NCBI GenBank assembly: GCA_947462335.1
Contig: OX381705.1
Span: forward strand, 4,392,703 to 4,456,702
DNA from: Harmothoe impar
Lineage: Eukaryota > Annelida > Polychaeta > Phyllodocida > Polynoidae
Direction: 5' to 3'
DNA length: 64,000 nucleotides
The notes beneath the pieces are model-generated. The model was not told the origin of the DNA and ran no database searches. It saw only the letters and a list, made by a program, of their open reading frames with translations. A program made the position numbers and the translations under genes. Numbering within the stretch: the stretch's first letter is position 1; the number at the start of each line of letters is the position of its first letter. Shown here piece by piece: positions 37,301 through 47,377 of the stretch.

Positions 37301-39255
37301 ATATGTCGGTCACCAAGCTCGAGTCAAAGTAGACGAGTTCGCAGCGTGCCCCTTATATGGGGCACGCTACGGAGCTACTTGTACCTAAATCAGAGGGAAA
37401 GTTGATGAAATCATCCTGATCAGGGAATGGAGAAGCTACTATTAGCTAGAGTATGCTAGACACTCTTGTTATAGTAGCTTCTCCATAAGAACTGTGCAGT
37501 ACTGGTGTGGGTTATTCAATGGAGCAGTGAAACACAGGCTTCCTTGGTTAAACAAATGGTGCTGCTGTTCCCCCCCCCCTAAAATAAAGGAAAAATATAT
37601 TAATAATAATACAGTTCAGCATGCAATGAATTATAAAACTAGAAAATGTGCAAATCAAAATCAGTGTGTGATATATTAGGCAAAGTGATGTGGTATATGC
37701 AAACCTGTTCACACTATCTAGCAATCAAAAGATTCTTACATTAAAGTTTTGGGTACAGGAGGTTCTCTTGAGGAAGTTGCCTGTACTAGTAGACGCCTCT
37801 CACTCCTAGTGACTCTGCCTGCTTGTGACTTCACAGTTCTGCAAAATACAGAATAAATTAGGTCAAATCATTGTGATTTGACAAAGTCCATTACTTTGTA
37901 AAGGCTGTGTTGCATCTCTTTGGTTGTGAATTTCTGGTTGAAACTGTTTGGTGGTGAATCTGACTGCACTGTATATAGGTACTGGTACCTTTAATAGCTT
38001 AAATCCTTTTATCCTACTTTCAACACAAATTGTGCAATTCTCTAATATAAGCATAACTTGTGCATAAGCCACACCCTTAATTTTGACAAATCCTACAGGC
38101 CACAGAGGGGGTTCTAAAAAATGTCTATTTAGTAATGCAGTATACTGATAACACACCTAGTTAAGCCACACCCTTTATAAGCATGGTTGGTATAAAATGA
38201 ATGCTCAGTCTGACTCAAGTACAAGCAGTGACTTCTATGTGAGAATTTATAGCATTATTAAATATTATACTCACAGAACTTCTGGTGGAATTGATGGATT
38301 CTGTTGGTCAGGGTGCTTTGTGCGTAACCTGGCAAGGATGTGTGCCCGTATGGACGCCCTAGCTGTCTCCACCATTGAGGTGAGTACAGGTTGAGATGGC
38401 CTAGTCATCAATGACACACTGCAAGGAATATTGACTAGGTATCATTGAGGATTTAGATAACTATACTGCTGTAGCTTATATATTCTACATGCTAGATTTA
38501 AAGAACATATATCAATGTTAAATGCCAATCAGAAAACCTTCTTAGTGTGTATTGATCTGTTCATTGTAGAGATGGATATACCAACGCATCTAGTTATGAT
38601 ATCAGATCAAAACTTAGCCAAAATAACTAGCTTTGCATATTTGCCAAACACTAATAATCATTGAACTTCTGCTGTTGTTTTGCTGTGAATGGCAGAAATC
38701 TACCATTCCAACTTACAATTCACCACAAATCTATACTTTTTTGGTGACATACCTGTCATTTCTAAACAATGGGTGGGGCTCCTCTGGACAAACAAAGCCA
38801 GCCCAATCAGTGCGCAGGTCCTTATGGTACATCCAGAATAGTTCTTCTCCCTTCTTGATGTCTCTTGCCGAGAAGAGCGCCAATCTTTTTCCCTTCCCAG
38901 GCTCAACTTGCATGGGAGTGAAGGCGATTAAGTTAGGCCTCTCACCCGCATGGTTTACGAGCCTTCCCAGGGATCTAAAGTGCAGCGTTCCATCTAACAC
39001 GTATTCACTACCCACAAAAATCATATAACATCCGATGTTTTCCTCCACATATATCTCCTCCCGGACTAACCCTTCTGCATGTGATACAACATCACATTCG
39101 TACTCCAACACAAAACTGTCCTTGGGTATGTCCTCAGTGGTGATGACACAGCGGCCTCTTGTGTCATCAAGGAGGACTATGAAGTGGCCCTCACCCGTCC
39201 AGCTCTTCAACCCAGCCACCATTTTCTCCTTCTGCCAAGGCTCTGGTTCCATCAT
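33017..39255 (-). CDS. SET-domain / coiled-coil / zinc-finger fusion protein, 8-exon model
   Basis: Minus-strand exons are 39264-38753, 37838-37740, 36823-36778, 36452-36384, 36071-35976, 35556-35314, 34923-34723 and 34312-33017 (stop). Every junction has AG...GT. The phases agree: exon 1 ends in phase 2, exon 2 supplies the missing base, exon 3 completes the next split codon, and the rest are phase 0. From the ATG at 39255 the model is 2553 nt, about 850 residues. Residues 1-168 are a SET domain, about 200-352 coiled coil, 353-419 acidic/polar linker, about 420-700 Q/P/G/L repeats, and 726-850 zinc-binding modules. A SET domain implies protein-lysine methylation with S-adenosylmethionine. 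The tail resembles zinc-finger tails of multicopy, transposon-associated protein families, so the product probably acts on chromatin. An upstream exon cannot be excluded, because the first exon has an acceptor-like AG at its 5' edge. Confidence 0.7.
33520..34300. repeat. 33-bp coding VNTR (about 23 units) within exon 8
   Basis: The unit is ctgctgcagggggaggccc plus tgctgaccgggctg on the + strand, repeated every 33 bp. Most units in 33840-34120 are identical, implying recent expansion. 33 bp is 11 codons, so length changes keep the gene frame. Two other frames are also open across it as a by-product. Confidence 0.92.
34723..34923 (-). CDS. Exon 7: acidic/polar linker
   Basis: 201 nt, phase 0 to 0. 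The acceptor is atacag; the donor is the weaker GTTAGT. It encodes 67 residues, low complexity, acidic (EQTDEEVPPDQ), no domain recognised. The weak donor makes the link to exon 8 the least certain junction. Confidence 0.55.
35314..35556 (-). CDS. Exon 6: main coiled coil
   Basis: 243 nt, phase 0 to 0, acceptor ttgccag, donor GTAAGG. It encodes 81 residues beginning VAELTKSRKGLEDKL, with long stretches of E, K, R, L and Q in heptad order. This is a likely dimerisation segment. Confidence 0.75.
35976..36071 (-). CDS. Exon 5: coiled-coil segment
   Basis: 96 nt, phase 0 to 0, acceptor cctcctcag, donor GTAAGG. It encodes 32 residues beginning ISEMLQRTEMERKGL, strongly charged and helix-prone. 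Confidence 0.65.
36384..36452 (-). CDS. Exon 4: coiled-coil segment
   Basis: 69 nt, phase 0 to 0, acceptor tacag, donor GTAGAA. It encodes 23 residues with heptad-like spacing (Ile, Leu, Leu) rich in E, K and Q. Confidence 0.6.
36778..36823 (-). CDS. Exon 3: short acidic helix
   Basis: 46 nt between cattacag and GTGCGT. The entry phase fits exon 2 and the exit is phase 0. It encodes LDQEDSDLLRSEMEK, helix-prone, at the start of the coiled-coil part. Confidence 0.6.
37176..37465. repeat. 83-bp direct repeats flanking a 124-bp insert with a palindrome
   Basis: The copies are 37176-37258 and 37383-37465, with about four differences. Between them lies an insert holding the hairpin gcgtgcccc (37344-37352) / ggggcacgc (37359-37367). 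The right copy is followed by tagtagcttctcc, the inverse of ggagaagctacta inside the repeat. It sits in intron 2 of the SET gene. Confidence 0.8.
37740..37838 (-). CDS. Exon 2: basic linker
   Basis: 99 nt between ttttgcag and GTAAGA. It supplies one base to the split Arg codon from exon 1 and ends two bases into a codon. It encodes about 33 residues, basic at first (KSQAGRVTRSERR). No domain was recognised. Membership in the gene rests on phase and splice sites. Confidence 0.6.
38275..38384 (+). CDS. Possible isolated exon on + strand inside intron 1
   Basis: A strong acceptor (ttatactcacag) and donor (GAG/GTGAGTA) bound about 110 nt, and one frame is open (TSGGIDGFCWSGCFVRN...). The reverse strand also reads open with a GTGAGT donor at 38274, but its length (88 nt) would break the SET-gene phase. 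No family was recognised on either strand and no partner exons were found. Confidence 0.25.
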
Positions 39256-39264
39256 GTTACGGCT
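38753..39264 (-). CDS. Exon 1: SET domain, KMT5A (PR-Set7)-like
   Basis: The exon encodes 168 residues starting at an MM pair (39255). Family hallmarks in order are: GRCVITTEDI near residues 34-43 (family GRGV), GCYM at 75-78, LGRLVNHAG at 96-104 (the N-H of the AdoMet-binding NHS motif is kept, S is A), and GEELFWMY at 136-143, which keeps the catalytic Tyr but has M where D is usual. The order and spacing fit the KMT5A group better than cysteine-rich SET families; no pre-SET or post-SET cysteines are seen. The acceptor tttccag ends at 39265 and the donor GTATGT begins at 38752. The activity is inferred from motifs; the altered residues could change it. Confidence 0.85.
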
Positions 39265-41186
39265 CTGGAAATAGAATAAACCAAAAAAAAGCCTGAATTA
39301 CTGTATTACACTGAACCACATACAATTCAAGTAATGTCAAAGAGGGATAGCTGCTAGGAATGTATCTATAGGAGGTTAGCATTGATGCATTTCAAGAAAC
39401 ACCCTGTTGCTTTACACAAATACTGACCCTAGAACTGGAAGTATTGTTGTAAACTGTGATTTATGTAGATACCTCTTTGCATTACTGCATTACATTATGG
39501 CTAAACGATTGAGAAGGTTTAGAGTAGAGTCTTCATATCATTTTCATGAATGTTTAACACAAAGAGTCACTGTCACACTTAATTTCACCTCTGCATCTTA
39601 AGAAGGGTTAGTTTCAGTAGGGGAAACGAGGAGAGACAATGTTTTAAAGACAAGAAACAACTTTTGACAGCTGTTGACAGCATCAGCAACTCAACTGCTC
39701 TATTCCTTCTGAATCAGTTATTTTGTTTCGAGTAGGGAATTCTGCAAATTACATTCAATGTTATGAGCACCCAGGGTATAATTCCCATTGGTTAGTTTTA
39801 GTTTCATGAAATAGTTGGCACTTTACTTCCTCCCTATCTGCCACAGTGATGAAGAGTCTACTTTTATATGAGATTATTTTACATGTTATATTAGGCTAAT
39901 CAGCATGGGCACTACCTTGTTATAAAGATCTCTTATTCCTCTTTCAGGACTGATAAGATGTATATTTTGATCTGGATATGTTTGATAAAAAACAAACACT
40001 TTCTTGGTTAGTCCTGGTGAAAAGGTCAGTAATGTGTGCTGGGGAGCATGACTCAGAGGGCTTACATGCTGTTTGGTTTTTTATGATAGGGGGTCTATTG
40101 TAAAGAGTTTTTTACCTTTTATTTTCAGGGAATGGTTCCCAAGACAATGGGCTTTCAATATATATAAAACTTATGATATCATATCTAATATTTCAGTCAC
40201 ATTTCAAGCACCAAATACCCTATCTTCCAACAGTCACAGCATCTAAAATACTTACTACAAGACTCTACAATAATTAGGATGACCCATTCATATATTAACA
40301 TGATGTTATAAAATCAGAAAAACTCTGTAATTATAAAAGCTTTTTGATGCAAGGCATTTAAAAATATTTAGGCGCAAAGAGACCTCCTTTGTAGTGTGTT
40401 CCCAGGCCCTAGCAGCACCCCTGCGGCTACTGGGTAAATTACAGAAATAGGATCAGACCAAGCCAATCTTTATAATACATTTGTCATCATAATCAATTAC
40501 ACTTAGATGTTCAGAGTATTCACATTTTTGGCCGAACTACCCACATAATGGGTAATGGATGAAGGAAATTTGGAATAGAGCCCTCATATCATTTTTATAA
40601 TTGTTCCAAGTAGAGAATTTTGCAAATTTTGTCCTGGTCAACACAGACGCTCGGCTGTCAGGTTCAATCGCCCTGACTCCCAAAGCTATTATGAGGTATA
40701 CTCTTAACTGCTGAGCTCATCTTGCATTTAGCTTTGTGAATTTGAGACACAACAGAAAATTCTTAAATCTTTAGGCAGGACCACTGGTCATTTTGTCCCC
40801 TTTCACACCAGCAATTGTTGATGGACCAGGGCAAGAATCGAAACTTGCATACCTAGAGACTTAATTGTTTTCTGTTGTGTTTCCATTAATCATGTCTGTG
40901 AGCACCCAAAAATAGCCAATAATAGCCATTAGAACTTTGCATAATTGAATAATTAACTTGATCAAATATTATTGAAAATAAAACAGCAGAAGTGGCATAT
41001 ATTTGACCTGTTATTATGATCCCCTTACACCAGCCGTACACTCTAGTCAGGGGCTGCATAGTCCATCATGGCGACATATGAACATGAAGCCTTGAGGCAA
41101 CATGCAGGTCTTAAAGGCACCAAGAAATTAGCATATTAAATTGCTTTTACCATGAAGTTAAAGGTTAGATAATCCATCCCTCGGTT
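39265..41186. other. AT-rich region without a recognised gene
   Basis: No exon with family similarity was found on either strand. A promoter or 5' exon of the SET gene could lie here but shows no clear signal. Confidence 0.4.
40632..40722 (-). mobile_element. Decayed tRNA-derived SINE-like fragment
   Basis: Read on the minus strand, gagctcagcagttaagag looks like a worn A box with a pairing D stem. About 40 bases on, gtcagg / cctgac pair around a gcgattgaa loop in the T-arm position, a worn B box. A second B-box-like word in the same orientation (gtttcgattcttgcc) lies near 40833-40850. No intact tRNA fold is present. Confidence 0.25.
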
Positions 41187-43490
41187 ATCTCCTCCTAGCT
41201 CCATTCTAACCTCAGACTGCATGGTGCACCCAGCACATCGAGTTCTACACCTCCTAGCTCCATTCTTACCTCAGACTGCATGGTGCACCCAGCACATCGA
41301 GTTCTACACCTTCTAACCTCAGACTGCATGGTGCACCCAGCACATCGAGTTCTACACCTTCTAGCTCCATTCTAACCTCAGACTGCATGGTGCACCCAGC
41401 ACATCGAGTTCTACACCTTCTAACCTCAGACTGCATGGTGCACCCAGCACATCGAGTTCTACACCTTCTAACCTCAGACTGCATGGTGCACCCAGCACAT
41501 CGAGTTCTACACCTTCTAACCTCAGACTGCATGGTGCACCCAGCACATCAAGTTCTACACCTTCTAACCTCAGACTGTATGGTGCACCCAGCACATCGAG
41601 TTCTACACCTTCTAGCTCCATTCTAACCTCAGACTGCATGGTGCACCCAGCACATCGAGTTCTACACCTTCTAACCTCAGACTGCATGGTGCACCCAGCA
41701 CATCAAGTTCTACACCTTCTAACCTCAGACTGCATGGTGCACCCAGCACATCAAGTTCTACACCTTCTAACCTCAGACTGCATGGTGCACCCAGCACATC
41801 AAGTTCTACACCTTCTAACCTCAGACTGCATGGTGCACCCAGCACATCAAGTTCTACACCTTCTAACCTCAGACTGCATGGTGCACCCAGCACATCCGAG
41901 TTCTACACCTTCTAACCTCAGACTGCATGGTGCACCCAGCACATCAAGTTCTACACCTTCTAACCTCAGACTGTATGGTGCACCCAGCACATAGAGTTCT
42001 ACACCTTCTAGCCTCAGACTGCATGGTGCACCCGGCACATAGAGTTCTACACCTTCTAGCCTCAGACTGCATGGTGCACCCAGCACATCGAGTTCTACAC
42101 CTTCTAGCCTCAGACTGCATGGTGCACCCAGCATATAGCGTTCTACTCCTTCTAGCCTCAGACTGCATGGTGCACCCAGCACATCGAGTTCTACACCTCC
42201 TAGCTCCATTCTTACCTCAGACTGCATGGTGCACCCAGCACATCGAGTTCTACACCTTCTAACCTCAGACTGCATGGTGCACCCAGCACATCGAGTTCTA
42301 CACCTTCTAGCTCCATTCTAACCTCAGACTGCATGGTGCACCCAGCACATCGAGATCTACACCTTCTAACCTCAGACTGCATGGTGCACCCAGCACATCG
42401 AGTTCTACACCTTCTAACCTCAGACTGCATGGTGCACCCAGCACATCGAGTTCTACACCTTCTAACCTCAGACTGCATGGTGCACCCAGCACATCAAGTT
42501 CTACACCTTCTAACCTCAGACTGTATGGTGCACCCAGCACATCGAGTTCTACACCTTCTAGCTCCATTCTAACCTCAGACTGCATGGTGCACCCAGCACA
42601 TCGAGTTCTACACTTTCTAACCTCAGACTGCATGGTGCACCCAGCACATCAAGTTCTACACCTTCTAACCTCAGACTGCATGGTGCACCCAGCACATCAA
42701 GTTCTACACCTTCTAACCTCAGACTGCATGGTGCACCCAGCACATCAAGTTCTACACCTTCTAACCTCAGACTGCATGGTGCACCCAGCACATCAAGTTC
42801 TACACCTTCTAACCTCAGACTGCATGGTGCACCCAGCACATCCGAGTTCTACACCTTCTAACCTCAGACTGCATGGTGCACCCAGCACATCAAGTTCTAC
42901 ACCTTCTAACCTCAGACTGTATGGTGCACCCAGCACATAGAGTTCTACACCTTCTAGCCTCAGACTGCATGGTGCACCCGGCACATAGAGTTCTACACCT
43001 TCTAGCCTCAGACTGCATGGTGCACCCAGCATATAGCGTTCTACTCCTTCTAGCCTCAGACTGCATGGTGCACCCAGCATATAGCGTTCTACACCTTCTA
43101 ACCTCAGACTGCATGGTGCACCCTGCACATCGAGCTCTACACCTTCTAACCTCAGACTGCATGGTGCACCCAGCACATAGAGTTCTGCACATTCTTACCT
43201 CAGACTGCATGGTGCACCCAGCACATAGAGTTCTACACCTTCTAACCTCAGACTGTATGGTGCACCCAGCACATGGAGTTCTACACCTTCTACCTACATT
43301 ATAACCTCAGACTGCATGGTGCACCCAGCACATGGAGTTTTACACCTTCTACCTACATTCTTACCTCAGACTGCATGGTGCACCCAGCACATCGAGTTCT
43401 ACACCTTCTAACCTGAGACTGCATGGTGCACCCAGCACATCGAGTTCTACACCTTCTAATCTCAGAGAGCAGGGTGCACCCAGCACATCG
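41187..43490. repeat. 48-bp minisatellite array with a 946-bp higher-order repeat
   Basis: The unit gtgcacccagcacatcgag plus ttctacaccttctaacctcagactgcatg is 48 bp (16 codons), giving open frames on both strands. Some units carry an extra ctccattct segment. Landmarks at 41266, 41387, 41638 and 41927 recur at 42212, 42333, 42584 and 42873, an offset of 946 bp, so the left half was duplicated once as a block. Confidence 0.95.
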
Positions 43491-43795
43491 AGTTGCACCC
43501 CTGTCCTGCAACATCCCTGTCCTGCTGCACCCTGTCCTGTTGCACCCCTGTCCTGCTGCACCCCTGTCCTGCTGCACCCCTGTCCTGCTGCACCCCTGTC
43601 CTGCTGCACCCCTGTCCTGCTGCACCCCTGTCCAGCTGCACCCCTATTCTGCTGCATCCCTGTCTTGCTGCATCCCTGTCCTGCTGCACCCCTGTCCTGC
43701 TGCACCCCTGTCCTGCTGCACCCCTGTCCTGCTGCACCCCTGTCCTGCTGCATCCCTGTCCTGCTGCACCCCTGTCTCACTGCACCCCTGTTCTT
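43490..43795. repeat. 16-bp minisatellite, about 19 units
   Basis: cacccctgtcctgctg repeats every 16 bp with few changes. It begins inside the last unit of the 48-bp array at the shared word gcaccc. Confidence 0.95.
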
Positions 43796-43974
43796 TGCTT
43801 ATCGATAGGGTTGCTTGAAATGTATGATATTCTCTAGTAACCAGGTTACATGTGTATTAGGCTGGTTACATGTGTAGAATGACAGGTACATGTACAATAT
43901 GTTTGTGACATGTTCAGAACTACAGGTACCTGCAATGAACCTTGCAGTTTGTAGGTGAATGTAGTACTTACCAA

Positions 43975-44282
43975 ATTTACCCTACCACATTTACCCTACC
44001 ACACCCACATCAACCCTACCACACCCACAGCAACCCTACCACACCCACATCAACCCTACCACACCCACATCAACCCTACCACACCCACATCAACCCTACC
44101 ACACCCACATCAACCCTACCACAACCACATCATCCCCACCACACCTACATCAACCCCACCACACCCACATCAACCCCACCACACCCACATCAACCCCACC
44201 ACACCCACATTAAACATACCACACCCAAATCAACCCTACAACACCCACATCAACCCAGCTACACCCACATCAACCCTACAAA
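43975..44282. repeat. 20-bp minisatellite, about 15 units
   Basis: ccctaccacacccacatcaa repeats every 20 bp. Open frames across it simply follow the repeat. Confidence 0.93.
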
Positions 44283-44499
44283 GTGGGTTTGAAGGAATAC
44301 CTTTTGAACTTGAGTAAGTGTTTAGGACATAAACACTCTGATGCCAGATGTAAACATGTGTTTAAAAGTGTAGAGGATGGTTCAGTTATTGTCAGGGCCT
44401 TTAACTGTTTGTGTGTCTGGGGGGTGGATATCTAAAGATCTAGTAGAGATAAATTTATTATGCCAATAATAAATTGATCAATAAACACAACCTACAACA

Positions 44500-44592
44500 A
44501 TGAAATGATTCGTGGATGACAAAAATCAACTTTTATTTCTAAATAAACCGTCACTACAGTTTCAGCCAAATTGGCCTTCTTCAGGTCTTTAA
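44500..44592 (-). mobile_element. Possible retroelement end with CTGANGA...GAAA core
   Basis: On the minus strand the sequence reads ctgaagaaggccaatttgg followed by ctgaaactgtagtgacgg and then an A/T-rich tail. The ctgaagaaggcc...ggccgaaac layout is familiar from 3' regions of animal retroelements. It also satisfies the hammerhead core CUGANGA-stem-GAAA. Stem II pairs only with a bulge, and stems I and III are not evident, so the identity is tentative. Confidence 0.25.
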
Positions 44593-44595
44593 AGA

Positions 44596-44760
44596 GACGT
44601 GAAGGAGACGTGTGGAGAGTGAGGGAGACGTGTGGAGAGTGAGGGAGACATGTGGAGGGTGAGGGAGACCTGTGGAGGGTGAGGGAGACATGTGTAGAGT
44701 GAGGGAGATTTGTGTAGAGAGAGGTATATGTGTGTAGAACAAGGTATAGGTGTGCTTACA
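44596..44760. repeat. 20-bp G-rich minisatellite, about 8 units
   Basis: gagggagacgtgtggagagt repeats at about 20-bp spacing, increasingly diverged to the right. Confidence 0.85.
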
Positions 44761-46924
44761 ACAATGCTCACTATGGTGTTTCTCCTAGTTGTGGACTTAC
44801 CTGGTGTATGTAGTGTAGATGTAGGGTAGGAGGCTGTCAGCTGGGTGGGGGCTGGCAGGTGTAACCCTAGGAGGCAGGCAGTGTGTTACCACCAGACACT
44901 GACTGTCACAGCCTCCAGCGTCACACAGAGCTACTCCACCAGATAGTCCTTGTCACAGTTAACATCACTCCAGGACACATCAACACACAGTGTTACAGTA
45001 CTTCTAAGTCTCCCTGTGTTTGTGGTGTGTAATCCTTGTGAACTGATCTTGGTAAATCGAGGGTGGTAACCCTCCTATTGACCCCACTCTCTCAATTGTC
45101 ACAGACCATGCACTGGGACCAGGGCAGGGTGGTAGAGATGGTGGTCCGCACTATGAGTCCTTCACTCGACTGCTACCAGTGTGTGGGGGTCATGTAGGAT
45201 GTGACCAGTGCAGAGTAGAGTGCACCACCAGTAGGGGATTTCCCAGAAGCTGCCTGTGTTGGGGCTCAATGATAAATCCTGTAAACTAATCAAATCCTAC
45301 ACACAAACTTAAAGAGATCCCTGTGAAGTTTGTTGGCTGTCTGAGGTGTGTAAATCCTGTGTGCCCTACTGTGGGCTAAGCCTGTGCATTCACTGTTCCC
45401 CCCATCTCACTCCTGGCACTGTACACGCAAACCCAGTAGTGCAGCGGTCTGTGGTACTTCTAGCTGCCGAGTCCTGCAGCCAGGAGAGGTGGGGCGCAGA
45501 ATAGGGGGCTGATGGTCTAGGGGGCTGATGGTCCAGCACCCTGAGGTTCCAGTAAATTGTGCACCTTTTTAAGTAATATGAACTGCTTCCTTGATCCAAC
45601 AGTATCTTGTAAAACCCATGTGAAGTGTCTCGGGGCCTGGGGTGTGCACACAGAGCCTGCACTAAAGTCACAGCTAGCCTCTGGGACACTCAGCTCTGTT
45701 TAACCTTCAGAGTGGAAGGTCTGATAACACTTTAAATTCTCCTGTATATGTAAGTCATGGGACACTCAGCCCAAAGTGTAGTCCTCAGTCTATGATGGGA
45801 CACTCAGCACTGCATGCTAATAGACCTCCCCCATCTGTGGGACACTCAGCCCTGATGGTAAACCTAACCGTGTACTACAGTTTGGTGTAGTGTTACTGCT
45901 AACGGTGTCCTCTCTCCTTCAGCTTGATGGTGTTCCCTTTACCTAACTGCTGAGACTGCACACAAATACTGGTGTTCTTCTTGGACTGAACTTCATTTGT
46001 GATCTGCAGGGACCATGCACTGTCTGTGTACCCTGCTGGTCCGGACAGCTGCCCAGATCACTGCAAACAATGTCAATGAGAATTAGGATAAAAATGTAGG
46101 TTTAAGATTTAGAGTAAGGATTCAACTGTCAGTGTGATAATACTGTTTAATCCATTATTTATTTTTTGAGAATGTTGTATTCACACCTTTGTTATGCTGG
46201 GTTAGTTTGCAGAAAGTATACATATGTGCAATTTTTTGACTATTCATATTTCACTATGTTTTATTGTTCTTACCTGATTTGTGTCTTGTTGGCAGATGAT
46301 TTGTCCAGTCACTGTTTGAATTAATCACAGCTGTAATGTAGAATGGAGACTCTAGCTTATTAATTGAAAACATAGCAAAGTAAAAGCTATACCTTTCTCC
46401 GAGGGATTTTCCAACATGCAAGCAAAATAGAGATTGTATTTCTTCCATGTAGCTAAACCAATTCTTCTATGATCCTGTTATTCTTTTTCATTTAAGCTGA
46501 AGTATTCTCCCAAGAGAAGATAACAAATGTTATGTGCCACTCAAAGGTGTTCAGCTTTTCTCTTTTACTTAAGCTGCATGAATCCTTGTACATGAAGAGC
46601 ATTCCATTCATAGCATGCCTGGTACTGAAGAGGGGGGAAGAGACATAATTTCATGCGGACTGTTAGTTGGTGATTTGTAATTCATCCTTGTGTATTCTTA
46701 ACTCATAGCATGCCATTCATAACATGCCTTGTATCCAAGATGTGTGGATAAGGTATTTCACATGCCAGGGCAGATTAAGCGGGGCACATGAGTCCTAGAT
46801 AGTAGTGTTAGTGAAAGGTGTAAGACGGGTCATTGGTCCAGTCAGGTGTATCCTAACATGAATAGATCTGAAACTAGGGCAGTCTTTATATTAAGGCAAG
46901 CTATAGTCATAAAAAATGAATGAG
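44761..46924. other. No gene recognised; four scattered gggacactcag words
   Basis: gggacactcag(c) occurs near 45683, 45757, 45797 and 45838, a loose repeat. A minus-strand frame at 46448-46274 ends at a donor-like GTAAGA but has no recognised similarity. No exon is supported. Confidence 0.4.
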
Positions 46925-47369
46925 TCATTGAATGAAAAGTGTGCATGAGAGAATGAAACACATTACTATGCATTTATGCAGTTCTCCATGTCCTGAACAT
47001 GTCCTGTTTAATTTACAGTTGTCTCGCTGCTTGTTTACATAGGGCCTCTCTAGAGATAAGTGCTCTCGTCTGACACACTTTTTTCTGTGGCAGAGGTGGG
47101 AGATGTGAAATGTGCCCTCTGGGACATTTAGATTTCCAGAAAGGAAGTAGACAAGGCAGTGAACCGACGGCCAACTTCTGTCACCTTTAACCGTTATTGT
47201 CATCTTTGGGTATTTCTTTTCTTTTACAGGACCAGTCCAAAGGCAACAGCCCTTATCATCATACTGGCTCCGCTCTTTTATTTTATCAAGGATGATCTTT
47301 TTTTTATCAACTGTCAACTTTTGCACTAGTCTTACTGTCTCAAGCATCTTTGCTGGTTCCATGATGTGC
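46925..47369 (-). CDS. His-Me finger (zf-His_Me_endon-like) protein
   Basis: An acceptor-like attaatgcag precedes 47369, the first ATG is at 47362, and the frame is open for 145 residues to 46925. Residues 40-131 carry the pattern of the zinc-binding His-Me finger endonuclease family (Pfam zf-His_Me_endon, related to I-PpoI). It runs C40-x-W42, then VHCLVYF near 67-73, HISHLCH at 86-92, C96, H101, SLE, VNKQRDNC at 109-116, C122, GH at 124-125 and C131. His and Asn of the fold's active site are present. The last 14 residues are hydrophobic and atypical, so the C-terminus may instead be spliced. The family is found in many animals as small stand-alone genes. A nuclease role is inferred from the fold only. 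Confidence 0.65.
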
Positions 47370-47377
47370 CTGCATTA

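Noticed and set aside
41266..43304. MQSEVRRCRTRCAGCT-type and MVHPAHRVLHLL-type frames as repeat proteins
   Set aside because: Both strands are open only because the unit is 48 bp; extra segments break the frame in each block.
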